DNA from: Sarcocystis neurona
Taxonomy: Eukaryota; Apicomplexa; Conoidasida; Eucoccidiorida; Sarcocystidae
Assembly: GCA_000727475.1 (NCBI GenBank)
Contig: KL647293.1
Location: forward strand, 4,190,012-4,254,011
Direction of reading: 5' to 3'
Length of the DNA: 64,000 nucleotides
In this document: piece by piece, positions 10,201-22,427 of the stretch
Layout of the letters: every line of letters starts with the position of its first letter
How positions within the stretch are numbered: the stretch's first letter is position 1
Made by a program: the position numbers and the translations under genes
Notes under the pieces: generated by a model
What the model was told of the DNA's origin: nothing
Seen by the model: the letters and a program-made list of their open reading frames with translations, nothing else
Databases searched by the model: none

Positions 10201-13200
10201 CACGAAAGCAGCAGAACACACGCATGTACAAAACAACCCGGGACGGAGGCAGTGAAGGGAGAAGCATGCGCATGCATCTCCGCACTCCTCCCTGCATGCG
10301 CAAGACAAGTTCTCCACGTGACTTAAACTGCAGACGGGGGTGTGTTGCCTTCTCTGGCACCCATCCCAGGGCACGCACGCGCGTGTACACTAAAATCTTC
10401 CGCACAAATACAAAAATTCGTAGCAACGCTTAACTATATATAAACACCTGTACGTGTGTGCATGTGTATGTGCACCCATGTATATATACGTAGAGGCGTA
10501 TGTATATACGTATATCTGTGTGTGTACCTATACACGTGCATATGTGTAGATACATACATATATATATATATATCTGTGTATAGTTGTACAAACATGCAGA
10601 CGTATGCATACACGTGAGTGTACACGTATATTCATATGCGTAGATATACACATGTATATGTGTGTGTGTGTGTCTCTCTCTCTCTATATATATATATATA
10701 TACGTATGTGTATAGTTGTACACATATGTATAAATGTATACATTTGTATGTATATATATATATGCAACATATATGTACGTACGTGTATACGTATACACAT
10801 GTGCTGAAGAGATGACTGCAGCGACGAGTTCTTTGCGAAATGCAAGAGAGGACCGGAAAATTCTTCTTCTCTTCCGTACGTTTCCTTCGTAAAACTTCTG
10901 CAGAAACTCCGAGTGGAGAGAAAGTCTTAAGGACAAATGAACAAAATGACATCTAATCCCATGTATGCGGCATTGTAAACATATATATATAGGTGAATAG
11001 AAGCAGCTACACATGTATATCTATACACATGTAATATACCTTCTGTACAGGTGCAGAACGTGCAATACATATAAATGTCGGTGTACGTATACACGTATAC
11101 ATATGTATGTATATATATACACATATGTATACATATATATATATATATATATATATAGGTGTAAAATGACGTCCCACCGATACCAAATGACGCTGGCGCA
11201 CAGAGAGGGAGAGATACAAACGAATTGGCACAGATGGGAGATCTCCGGTGTGAAAGCAGCCTTTCCCTTCTCTTTTTACATATACGCATAAATATATATA
11301 TATATAGTGTGTACGTATGTACACACTGGTGTGTTTACTGTGGCGGAGACAGACCAACCTGCACGTGTAGTAGGAGCTCTCTGGTGTGGCAGCAAATTTT
11401 CCTCTCCTGCTCTCCTTCTCTATGTGTATTCGTGTGTTCATGTGTATATGTACGTCTACACTAATAAATGTCAATTTTCACTTCCGCCACGTCCCCGTGT
11501 TCAACCACTGCTGGACGACGTGCAAGCGACTCTCACAGACATATCTCTTCACACGCATATACATAAACATATATATACACGCAAACAAACATACACGTTT
11601 ATTCAGATGCATACACATATATACATATATATATACACACACACGAAGAGACACGTTTCTTCATATGTGTATACATGTATATACACACACAGAAACACGT
11701 TTGTGCACATGCGTACATACATATACATATATATGTATATATGGGTATATATATACACGTATATAGACACATGTAGAGAGAGAGAGGCGTTTCACTAGAT
11801 GCAAACAAACATATACATATATATAACGACAGAAAGGGGAGGACGTATATATTTAAGCCGCAGTGGAATGAGATACACACGAACCCAGAAGAAGACGCAT
11901 ACGTGTGTGTATGCTTGTGGAGATGTACCTGCACGTGGAAGCGGTGGCAGTTATATAGAGAGAGAGAGCAGGAGAGGAAAATCTGCTGCCACAGCAGAGA
12001 GCTACTACTACACGTGCAGGTTGGTCTGTCTCTGTCACAGTAAACACACCTGTGTGTACACACGTATATACACATATATATGCGTGTATCTAAAAAGAGA
12101 AAAGGCTGCTTTCACACGAGAGATCTCCCCTACGTGCCATTCTGCCGAGACACCGCCTTGGTGTGGGGCGGCGTGTCTGTGGCGGCTGCGTTTCCGTGGC
12201 GGCCGCGTCTCTCTATCAACACCCGCACACATGAAGTCGCGGAATTCGCACGCACCGGAAAGTCTGCACGCACACCTCAGCGGCCTCCGTCGTGTGGTAC
12301 AACGGACCCCACCACCGCAACCCCCAGCAACACCAACATGACCACCACAGCTCCAGCAGCCGCAGCAGCACCACCAACATCCCCAGCACTACCTCCACCA
12401 CCACGACCCCAGCAGCAGCACCGCTACCACCACCTGCTGCTCCCCAGCAGGAGCCTCTCGCCCTCCGTCCCCTTCCCTTGCGCGCGTTGCGAAACTGGCC
12501 AAGAGTGGCGTATGGCGCACGGGGAAGCAACAGAGCAGCGACACACAGAGAGAAACCGACAGAGAGACAGCAAAGAGAAACGGGAACCATAAAAAGAAAA
12601 TGGACGTTGAGGCGACCCCCCCCATAAAGAGAGGGCGTCAACGCAGAGAGAGGAGAGCGCGACAGAGAGAAAAAAGACGAAAAGAGAGAGAAAGGGACGT
12701 TGGGCCGACTCTACGCATGCAGACAGAGGGGAAGAGCAAGGCGAAGCCACCTTCGACGAGAACAACACACTTCACACCAAGCAAGTGGGTCAACAACGCT
12801 GCTCCTCTGCATTTCTATTCTCCCGTCTCTTCCTCTTCTTCTTTCCGTCCCGGTCGTCCCTCGTTTTTTTGTCTTGCAGCGCTGTGAAAGTTGCCTCAAA
12901 GACAACGCGGGACTTTCTCAGTCGTCCCCGCGTCCCCCGCGTCTTCTACGCAAGCGTGAGGAAGAAGACGAGACAGCAGGGAAGAAAAAGCGAGCCAAGA
13001 AGAGTAAAAGGAGTACACGCGTGCAGCAGGGGAAAGAACGGGAGCCACGAAGAAGAAGGAGACGCCTGCAGCAGGGAAGGGAAGGGGCTGCACTGCAAAG
13101 AAGACGAAGGTGGCAGGAAGGTGCGACGCGGGGTACTTTTCACCTTCAAATATTTCTCGCGAGCAGCTGCGTCGGGAAGGTCGACAAGTTTATTTTCAAA

Positions 13201-16200
13201 CTCGGCAGAGTAGGGAATGATTGGCCCCGGAACGTGACTCTGCACCCAGGCGTGGATTTTGGCGAGCCACTTATTTTTTTGTCGCAGGAAGTCCTTCTCG
13301 CACAAGTTCACCAAATACACAACCGTCTTGGCCGTCAAAAATTGATACTCGTTTAAAACTTCGACTTCGGCAGCCTTCCAGTTGCCTGCGTGTGACCCAC
13401 ACAGACGGAGACACAGACTGAGAGAAACACGCAGACGGAGACACACGCAGACGGAGGCACACACGGACGGAGACACACACGGACGGAGACACACACGGAC
13501 GGAGACACACACGGACGGAGACACACACAGACGGGGACACGCACAGACGGGGACACACACGGACGGGGACACGCACAGACGGGGACACATAGATACACAG
13601 GCACCCATAGTCGTCGGTTTGGCAGCAGGAAGCACGTGTTTGTGTAGTGCAGCAGACTGGGCAGCGAGAAAAGGAGAGGAAGACGCGAAGAGGAGGGCGA
13701 CGAGAGGAAGACAAACAGCCACAGCAAGAAAATGAGGAGACGAAAGACGAGAAGGTAGAAAGGCCGGAGAAAAAATGGAAAAGGTAGTAGCATAGGAAGA
13801 GACCGAGAGACAGAGGGAGATAGAGGGAGAAAAACTGCGAAAACGGGAAGAAAAAGAGAGAAGACGGAGGAGGTGACCCCTGCTTGCAACTGCGCAAGTC
13901 GAACAGGTACGGGTGCCCAAGTCTGACGACCTGGCGAAAGTTTATGAAGGAGAATTCGGAAGTGCCAGACAAAGATATGAAACTGAAGAAGGTGACGACT
14001 TTTGAGGGTGGAACAGGAGACCTGGAGATCGAACAAGCGAACGGAAAAAGACGTTGGCCAGCGAGACAGAAACACTTGATAGAGTGACTTCGAGGACGAC
14101 TTCGAGGACCAGACAGAAGAAGCGGAGAGTGCGACAAAGAAGAAGAGGACTGTGAGAAGACGATAAAAAGGCATCCTGGAGAAAATGAGGAAATCGAGCG
14201 GACGATAAGAAAGAGAAGACCTTGAGAGAATGAATCATCTAGTGGCGGACCGCCGGACTCGCAGTAATACATAGTATACGATCCGACTACACAGTGGCCG
14301 TCTCTCTCTGACGTAGTAGCCTTCCAGTTAGCGACTTGTTCGTTTTTAGAAGACTTGCACGACGAAGCAGTCAGCACGTCGCACGCGGAGCCAAAACAAA
14401 TAGCCGGCAGTAGTATCGTGTCCCCCGCACCTGTGCGGCCGACTCTTTGCGGATGGGCCAGCCATTTGTGGCCACACGACACGCGTACGTATGGGTTTCG
14501 CCGCAAGGAAGGGCGCACGAACATGAGGGAAGGACGAAGTAAGACAATGACAAAGAAGAGTCCCTTGACAACCAGAAAGGAAGACTTGGGAGTGACGAGA
14601 AACACTTGAAAGTGAGATAGAGGAACCGAAGAATGACAAAGCAGACCTCAAGAGAAGGGCGGCAGAGAAGACCTCAAGAGAACGAAGAATTCTCTGAGAA
14701 TAAGAAATAAGAGTGTGGGAGTGGGGAGGAAGAATTGAGGGATGAGAAAAAGCCGTGTGAGAAGGCGAAAGAGGGACCCCAAAATTGCGAGGCCTTCGAG
14801 AACGACACAAAACATCAGAGAACGAGAAGAGAAAGACGAAGTAGAGAGCCACACCGAAGAATTTGAGGAAGAGGCATACGAGAGAAGGACGAAGAAGAAA
14901 TTGAGAGAGTGACGAAGAAGAGTTTGGAAATGAAAAAGCAGAACTGGCCGGTGAGAGAAAAAAGAAGCGCTTGACGCTGAGAAGCAAGGACCCGGGAGAA
15001 CAAAAAAGAAATCCTGTTGCTGAGGTGTTGCTGCCGTTCTGCTGCACCGTCGCGGCCCTTGGCAGCAGCAACTCTCTGTCTCTCTCCCGTCAGCGACGGC
15101 CGGTGAAGTAGAAGCGGCAGCAGCTACCCGAGGAGGACCTTGTAATCAAAGACCGATATCTACGAATTGTCTCCTTTCCGTCGAATCGTCTGAGGCTTCT
15201 TCCTTGGGGGTGTTCGTCTGTCTACGTGCACCTGCGCGTGGGGGGAGTTCAGCTACAAGGCAAGTGGTGAATCGACCCATCTGCGTGCACTGCAGGTGTC
15301 TGCAGGCATGTGTCTGCACTCGTCTACACACAAAGGGGGGTATCTTCGCGTCTCTAACGCGTATCCCCGGCGCCTCGCTCATGCGTATATTTCTTCAGAC
15401 GCGTGGCCGCGGAGGCGCAGACCGCCCGCAGGCGCGCGCGCCACGTCTTCGTTCTCCCTCCTTTCTGCTGCAGTGAGGGGAGGTGGTCTGCGGACGCGGG
15501 GCCGAGAGCCGCAGGACGTCTCGCTGCCGTTCCAGCAGGAGAAGAAGCGAAAGCGGAAGAAGTGGCACACCGCACCAGAAGGAAAAAAAAGAGAAAGGAA
15601 GCAGCCACCGCAGGAGAAGGTGGTTCTCTCCGCGAACGGGCAACCACCAACCGAGGGGGGCGACAAACATATATGCAGAGAGAGAGAGAGACACACACAC
15701 AGACACAGACCTCCTGGCACACGTGTAGTGTTTCAACAGACGGAGACGGGACGAAGAGACGGAGACAGGAGACAGATAATAGCCGCAGGGACGGAGAGAC
15801 ACAGAGACAAAACGTAACAGGGAGAAACGGAGAAAGGAAGCACAAACAGACGTCCTTCACAGCCACAAATATCCACACATGCGCATCTGCTGTTCGGACG
15901 TTATCTCCCTACATATATACCTGGAGTCTTCCACGCGCGCTTCTCACCTTCTCTCTTCACCCACATATTTGTATTCATATACATACATGCGTACACACAC
16001 TTCGATCATAGACAAAGAAAGGTTTCCCAGACTAATATTATATAAATACATTTCCCAGACACATAGAGATTATATACCTACATACACGTGTAGTCTTCCA
16101 CGCTCTCTTCTCGCCTTCCCTCTTCAACCACATCTACACATATATCTATACGCATATACACATTTCCACCATATATATACACATATAGATACAGATTTCC

Positions 16201-19200
16201 CATATATATATATATCCCTTATATATATGTATATATGTATCTCCCAGATATATACTATGCACATATTTCCCAGACTTATATATGAACACATAGTATATAT
16301 ATTTCCCAGACATCTTGTGTATATACACTCCAGACATATTATATATATCCACTTCCCGTATACGTATACGCCTAGATTTCGAGGGGTACACATACACACA
16401 CGGCTCTCTCTGTACACAGATAAACACATGTATATACGTGTAGGTTGATACTTTTTATGGGTGTATATACGTAGACACAGGCACAAGCCGTACGTGCGCG
16501 TCTGTGGCGTCTGTACGTATCGATGATATCTGCAGCCACGCACGCGTCGGTTCCTCTGTGTGTGTGCGTCTCTCATTTTTTCTTTTTGAAACGCATGCGC
16601 ACTGCTTTCGTCAGATCTGCACCCGCGGCACGAAGTGATGTCCCTGCCCTCCTCCCGCGGGTGCGTGGGCCACTACTTCTCTACTCGTTCGCAAATACGC
16701 ATATGTGTCTCCCTCGCTGTAGGGACGACGCTATTTTCCACCTTTTTTGTCGCTGCGTCTCTCTGCTCTCTATTTTTCGGCGTCTCCCTGTCTGTGCCCG
16801 TCTCTTTTTTGAGGGGGAGAAGCAGCAGGGCGCGGGCCCTGCGCGTCTGGCCGTCTGTGTCTCTGTGTGTACGTACGGACCTTGAGAAATCCACTCGTTT
16901 TTGTTGAGGTGGTCGAGGACGAGCTTCAAGACTTCTAGATGCGCTTTCTTCTGCTTTTCCTTGGGCACTTGGCTGCCCTTCCCCGCCGCTTTCTCCATCT
17001 CCTCCACCAACTTCTCACAACGCTCTATGTCTTTGAGCCGCAGCTCATCGCTGATCGTTTCCATATCTTTCACCGGATTCACTTCCCCTTCGCTGTGAAC
17101 AACTTCCGCGTTGTCAAACGCCCGCACCTCAACAACATCCCAGGAACCAACACACACAGTCAAAAGTTCATATATATGTATATACGCCTACATGTAACAT
17201 ACATGTATGTACATATACATGGACGTTTATATACCTGTAGTTCACCTACATGTGCTATACACACATTTATACATACACGCATATATATATATATACATGT
17301 TTGTATACTCGCATTCCACCCACATGGATGGTTCAGCATGAGCAACGTGCGCACACGCAGACACATACAGAGGCACACAGCCAGAGACAGACACGTATAT
17401 GTGTGTAATATACATATATATGTAAATACATATGTGTGTATATATACTCGTGTTCCACCCACATGTCTAAGTCTGCAACAGCAACGGGCGCATATACACA
17501 CACACAGGCACCCACAAGGACACGGGCACGCAGACAGAGAGAGGCAACTGCAGAGAGACCCCCCGAGAGACGAAGATGGGGAAAGGGTGCAAAGGGGGAG
17601 ACCAGGAAATTCAGCGAGACGCGCACAGCCGCAGAAACGGACCAAATTGACATCCAACTCTTCCAGAGACACAAACAGAGACGGAGACACCGACGGAAGA
17701 GGGAGACACCGACGGAAGAGAGACGGCCGCAGACATAATAAGGGATTCACAGTCTCGTGTTGGCAGAAAGACAGATAAATAAAATAATGAGGGAGACACC
17801 CACACACACAGAGACACGGACACAAACGGACAGAGAGACGGAGACACGGAGACAGGGAGACGGAGACACGGAGACAGGGAGACGGAGACACGGAGACAGA
17901 GAGACGCGGAGAGAACCACCCGCATAGAGCGCCTTGCCAGATCACGCAGAAGTACTGGACACCCGGATGGGGGGGGGGGGGTGTTGCCACGGGTGCGTCA
18001 TTTCTTTGCGTCGAGTCACACACCGGCAGCGAACAAAAAAGACCGGGGCAGCGACCCTCTGCCTCACGCCCGGCCTGCAGGCGTCGTTTGACTCGTCCAC
18101 GCAGAAAGTCGGGTACGGACACACGTAGTGTAGTGTACATTATATATACGTGTGGGTAAATATACGTGCAGACACATAGACGTATAACACAAGAAGATGG
18201 ACACGTACATGCGCTGCAAATATATATACATATGTGGGTAAATATGTGTGCAGACACATATATACGTATAGACAGACAGATGGATACATCTATGAATCAC
18301 ACCTATCCATACATATATGGGTAAATACATGTGCGGACAAGCACCTGTATATACAGATAGATGACTCCGTACATGCGTTATACACACGTACATATATATA
18401 TATATATATGTATGTACGCCCGTCTTTGTGTATGAGTAGAGAGAGGGACTCACTTGGACAGCACGACACGCATGCACAGAGAGACAGACACACACATATA
18501 TCTACACATTTTTTACGGCGTCTCCTGTTCAGACAACTCACAACGTCGTCGTTGAAGTCGTCGACCGCTTGCAAAGACGAGAGAGAGGAGAACCATTTGG
18601 TGCCAGCAGCAAGCCGGGACAAAGATACGTACCTACCTATCTAATCTATCGATGTACCTATACATATATACATATATGCTATCTATCTTTCTCTCTCTAC
18701 ATATATATATGTACATACAGGAAATCTTTGCAAACGAGAGAGAGGAAGCATGCGCGTTGCCAGGATACAGGTAAGGACAGAGACGCATGTACGTCTATAT
18801 CTATCTGTATGTATCTGTATCTATCAATCTATAGGTATATACCTATATCTGTCTGTACCTACCTATCTATATTTATCTATCCTTCTACGTCTACCTATCT
18901 ATATCTTTCTATTCATATCTACCTCTCTATATCTATCTATATCTGTCTATATCTACCTGTCCATATATATCTATGTATGTCTATCTCTCTAATTCTATCT
19001 ATACCTATCTATATCTGTATCTACCTCTCTCTATATATACATATCTATGTATATATATGAAGTGTTTGCAAAGGTGAGAGAGGGACAGAAACAACGCGCG
19101 TTGCCAGGATGCACGCCGAGAAGGTGACGTGTCCATACATATATATATATACATATACATATATATATATGTATACAAATGCAGTACTTTGGCGTTTGCG

Positions 19201-22200
19201 TGGAATGGTGGGTGGACCTACGACGTGGTAAAGGCCGTCGACAGCTTGAATGTGAGAGAGAAACGCATTGCCGAGTCCCTCTCCTTTGTGAGCGCCAGGG
19301 ACGAGGCCGGCGATATCAAAAATTGTCAGCGTTGCCGAAACTTCACTTTTTGGGTGGAAGTGGCGGCAGAGCCATTTGAATCGCTCGTCGGGCACTGCAT
19401 GCGTTCCGGTTCCCCCACGCATGCAAGAAGAGGACGCAGTCCACACACGCGCATCAATAAACGCAGGGTAAGTAAGACAGAGACGGAGAGAATGCTGCCC
19501 CGACACCGGCGCACGCAGTGGAAGAAGCGGCTTCGAAAGAATCGCAGGCGCACGCGTGCACGCTGCACAACCCCCTCCCTGAGAGACGTGCAGAAGGGCG
19601 AGCAGAACAACTGGACCCGCGCAGCAACACACACAGACTCACGCAGGCTGCAACACGTGCATGCATGCGGGCCGAGGAAGAAGCAGCGCACAGCGAGAAG
19701 GAGGACAGGGAGAAGGACCGCAGAGAGACAGCTGCAAACTACCAGCGGACACGCACGACGACGCGCGGAGACCAAGACGAGCAGGTGGGACAGCAGAGGA
19801 GAAAAGGGGAGAGGACAGAAAGGAGGAGACGTGACGCAGCTGACTGCATGCCGCCGGCAGCAGAAGCACCGAAGAAGAGAGACGCGCATTCACGCGCGGA
19901 CAAGAAAGCTCGCCACGCCCCGAAGGGGACCGACCAAGGAGAAAACACGAAACACGAACTGCGCAGCCCCTGCAGAAAAGTAACGCATGCAAAGAAGAAG
20001 CGGCGACGTGCATGCGTGGCTGCGCGTGTGTGGACCCCCCTCGCAGGCGTACAGGCGACGCATGCAAGGAAGCCAAGCGCAGTCCGCACGCTAAGAAGAC
20101 TGCGGGAGACACGAAGAAGCGACAACGCAGCAGCGAGACAGAAGAGGACGAAGAAGAGGAGACGCAAGAGGGGACACAAACGGTGAGAGACGGAGAAAAA
20201 ACGAAATGAGAGAGACGTGTAGCAGCAAAGTGAGAGACGGAGACAAGTGAGAGACGGAAACGCGCCCAAACAGACGGAGGGCAACTAAACGGAGACGGAG
20301 ACGCGAGACACGGAGACGGAGAGGGGGAGAAGAAGGAGGTGACGGAGACAGAGAGACAGGGAGACAAAAGGACGGAGAGACACAGAGACAGGAGAAGAGA
20401 AAGACAGAAACGCAGCACTGCGGAGTGCAGCACGACAGGAGTGCAAGAAAAGGCGCATGCATGTGCATGTTGAGGTGCATGCGTATACATAAAATTCTGC
20501 TGAAATAGCAGGTGCCGTGGCAACAAGCACAGACGCCGTCGCTGCCTGTCGCTCGGCGTTTGTGTGTGTGTGCGCTGCGTCTTCCGGTGTAGCAGGTGCA
20601 GCTGCTGCTTCTGTTGCTGGCGCTGGGGAGCGTGGGGCGCCCCTGCGTCACGCCCTGTCGCTTCTGAAGCTGCCTCCCCTGCCCCTCTCCGTCCGTTGTC
20701 TGCCCTGCAGCAGTCGCTGCGGCTCCTGAATCCGTTGCTGGTCCTGTGCTGGCTGCTGCTCCTGTGTTGGCTGCTCCTATGTTGGCTGCTGCGCCTATGT
20801 GTGCTGCTGCTCCTATGTTGGCTGCTGCGCCCATGTATGCTGCTGCTCCTATGTTGGCTGCTGCTGCTGAAAATGTTGTTGTTACTTCTCAAGATGTTGC
20901 TGTGCTGGCTTTTCCTTTGCTTTTCCTTACCGTTCATTCGTGCTTCATGCGGGTCAATAGTACAGAAAGGATAGTTTTCCGCGGGGACCGCTTGCTTCGA
21001 CAATAAATTGAAAGTTGTACTTTTTCCTACATTTGGCAGTCCCACCAAGCCCATCTTCAAGGTGTTCTTCGGCCTGTGCGTGCGCGCCCCACCCACCCCA
21101 CAAGACAGCAGCAACAGAAGCAGCAGGACGTCATCCACACACATACACACACTGCAGCAGCAGCGGCAACAACAGCAGCAGCACGCCATGATCCACACCT
21201 TGCAGCAACAGCAGCAACTTGGAGAGGGGAGCTGCAGCATTTTCAGGCATCGCAGCATTGCAGCAGGACAGCAGCAGCTGCAGCAGGGCAGCACGTGCAG
21301 AGGAAGTAGTCACAGGCAGCTGCAGGTGCACGCGCAGCAGGAGTGACAGTAGAGGAGGCGTTGCTGAACGGGAAACGAGGAGCAGCAGCAGAAGAAAAAG
21401 AGCAACAAAAATAGAAGCAGGAGGACCAGCGCAAGAGGCGGCAGCGAGTGTTTGTGTGGGGGCCGCGCGCGCACAGGTGCACCGCAGCCGCCGCACCGCC
21501 TGCGCCCCGGCGTCTGCTGCCGTTCTTCGAGAAGCAGCAGCATCCGGGCGAGCAGCAGGGCCGTCCCCGGAAGCAGCAGGACAACATAAGAGCAGGAGTC
21601 ATTATACAAGTGGTAGTAGATGTAGGGCTCGTCTAAGGATATTCATAATACCAAAAGAAGTTGTCCTTTCTAGTTTGATGGCCCTACTAGTAGTATAGAT
21701 AGAGCGGGTAGTCATAGCTGTGTTGGTTGTTTCGTCACATAGGAGAGTAGCGGTAACACGCCTGTGGAGCTGGCAGCACGAGAAGCACAGAGCGGTCCTT
21801 CAGAAGCAGAAGCAGCGGCAGGAGAAGCACCGGCAGCAGCGCCAGTAAACGAACAGCAGAGAGACGACAAAGTGACGCTGCAGGACAGCGAGTGTGAAGA
21901 AGACATATCAGCAGGAGCAGCAGCAGCAGTAGCAGCAGCAGCAGTAGCAGCAACAGAGAAGCCGCTGTAACGGCCTGCAAGAAGAAGGCACTTTCTGCAG
22001 CAGCCGCAGAGGGGAGGAGGAGGGCGCACGTTTCGAAGAGCAGCATGCCGCTGTGTGCCGCGCCGCGGGAAGAAACTCCAGCAGCAGCTGCTGCAGCCGT
22101 GAAGCCGCTGCAGCCCCGCCGCGCCGGCCGCAGGAACGCAGTAGCAGCAGCCGCAGCAGCAGAGCACCGGCGGCATCAGGAAAGTCACAGCAACAGAGCA

Positions 22201-22427
22201 TCAGCGGCAGGAGGAAAGTCACAGCAGCAGCACAGGACATTAGCAGTCGACACATACAGCAGCGGCAGCAGCAATGAGCTGACAGCAGCAGCAGCAGCAG
22301 TAGTGAAGAAGCAATGGCAGAGAGAGAGAGAGCAGGCGGAAGACGGTAGGGGGGGAAGCGAGGGGGGAAGGCGCTACCTGCCGAGGAGGATTTTTTCCTC
22401 CGTTGCTTCCTTCTTCTTCGGCGGCAT
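6507..22427 (-). CDS. OLA1: OLA1/YchF-type Obg-like ATPase, eight exons
   Basis: OLA1/YchF proteins are P-loop NTPases that bind ribosomes and prefer ATP. Exons, 5' to 3': 22378-22427, 20931-21073, 19222-19394, 16881-17127, 13144-13385, 9473-9593, 7841-7985, 6507-6579. All introns are GT-AG and all phases agree (2,1,0,1,0,1,2), giving 1194 nt and 397 residues, the usual family length. Visible motifs are an MPPKKK start, G1 GLPNVGKS at about residues 28-35, VPDERF, G3 [15 protein letters not shown], the family NLCEKD in place of the GTPase NKxD, then GTKAPQAAG and the C-terminal TGS-like [12 protein letters not shown]. No key residue is missing. The seven introns are 1304, 1536, 2094, 3495, 3550, 1487 and 1261 nt, 92% of the gene, and are full of microsatellites. 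The start codon is the one giving the conserved MPPKK N terminus. Confidence 0.95.
6895..7480. repeat. TA and CA microsatellites in OLA1 intron 7
   Basis: Successive (TA)n, (CATA)n and (CA)n runs open long frames on both strands that read as Ile/Tyr/His/Thr repeats. They lie inside the 1261-nt last intron of OLA1 and are not coding. Confidence 0.85.
8005..8175. repeat. CAG-rich tract in OLA1 intron 6
   Basis: An imperfect CAG/ACGCAG tract abuts exon 7 (acceptor at 7986-7987). Frames give Ala, Ser/Arg or Cys runs. It supplies the CTG-rich sequence before the acceptor on the minus strand. Confidence 0.8.
8770..9300. repeat. GA/TA minisatellite in OLA1 intron 6
   Basis: About ten diverged copies of a 40-60 bp unit, each with a TATATA run followed by GAGAGAG and GCTGGCGCATA- or GCGCAGATA-like sequence. 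No coding frame is supported. Confidence 0.8.
10436..11165. repeat. TA/CA/GT microsatellite block in OLA1 intron 5
   Basis: Long alternating purine-pyrimidine runs (TATA, TGTG, ACGTAT) lie at 10436-10800 and 10980-11160, separated by about 150 bp of ordinary sequence. The frames are Tyr/Ile/His-rich and are not genes. Confidence 0.8.
11227..12138. repeat. Large inverted repeat in OLA1 intron 5
   Basis: The left arm (about 11227-11420) and right arm (about 11960-12138) are reverse complements with scattered mismatches. Shared blocks are GGGAGATCTC followed by GTGTGAAAGCAGCCTTT, then GGTGTGTTTACTGTG, then AGACAGACCAACCTGCACGT, then CTGGTGTGGCAGC-like sequence and a CCTCTCCTGCTCTC end. The loop is about 540 bp of TA/CA-rich DNA. 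No transposase frame is visible, so a foldback or MITE-like element is the likeliest reading; target-site duplications were not identified. Confidence 0.7.
13386..13600. repeat. 16-bp minisatellite next to OLA1 exon 5
   Basis: The unit is close to GAGACACACACGGACG, about twelve copies with CAGACGGGG variants. It directly flanks the exon 5 acceptor, so in the transcript it forms a long CT/GT-rich tract immediately before the splice site. Confidence 0.85.
16010..16445. repeat. Degenerate TTTCCCAGA-TATA repeat in OLA1 intron 4
   Basis: About eight copies of a short unit with TTTCCCAGACATAT-like cores sit in TA-rich spacing. No coding frame is supported. Confidence 0.7.
17780..17915. repeat. 22-bp minisatellite in OLA1 intron 3
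   Basis: Three near-perfect copies of GACGGAGACACGGAGACAG plus GGA, with partial copies on both sides. It lies within the 2094-nt intron between exons 4 and 3. Confidence 0.85.
18125..18420. repeat. About 60-bp tandem repeat in OLA1 intron 3
   Basis: Three to four diverged copies of a unit containing GTGGGTAAATA, GTGCAGACACATA and a gTAGAC-like end, separated by TA runs. Confidence 0.65.
18640..19125. repeat. TATC microsatellite flanked by direct repeats
   Basis: An imperfect TATC/TATATC run at about 18790-19050 is bracketed by two similar segments of about 50 bp (18722-18775 and 19058-19112). These share TTTGCAAA, GAGAGAG and GCGCGTTGCCAGGAT. This is the layout of an insertion or duplication, but no mobile-element gene is present. 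It lies inside OLA1 intron 3. Confidence 0.7.
20735..20880. repeat. CTG/CAG minisatellite in OLA1 intron 2
   Basis: Tandem CTGCTGCTCCTATGTTGG-like units of about 30 bp lie close to the exon 2 donor at 20930. Translated frames give Ala/Pro/Met or Leu/Cys repeats. Confidence 0.8.
21074..22377. repeat. OLA1 intron 1 with several CAG tracts
   Basis: CAG-rich tracts lie at about 21108-21330, 21380-21590, 21900-21960 and 22075-22310, separated by ordinary sequence. Many Ala-, Gln- and Ser-rich frames open on both strands. None is needed for OLA1, whose first junction (G16 to R17) closes perfectly across this intron. Confidence 0.75.

Noticed and set aside
12946..13920. Several long Val/Cys/Ser-rich minus frames near 13.4-13.6 kb
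   Set aside because: They are translations of the 16-bp minisatellite next to OLA1 exon 5.
13271..14605. 444-codon minus-strand ORF overlapping OLA1 exon 5
   Set aside because: Only its last ~80 codons overlap OLA1 exon 5. The rest is Ser/Phe/Leu-rich intron sequence opened by GA/CT-rich DNA and the 16-bp minisatellite.
21131..21160. Possible CRISPR-like or tandem array in CAG DNA
   Set aside because: Spacing is irregular and triplet-based. There are no conserved repeats with unique spacers, and the organism is a eukaryote.
19639..21294. 551-codon minus-strand ORF
   Set aside because: It contains OLA1 exon 2 by chance. The remainder is intron with Ser/Arg/Cys repeats, and the exon 2 donor at 20930 together with exon 3 gives the conserved protein.
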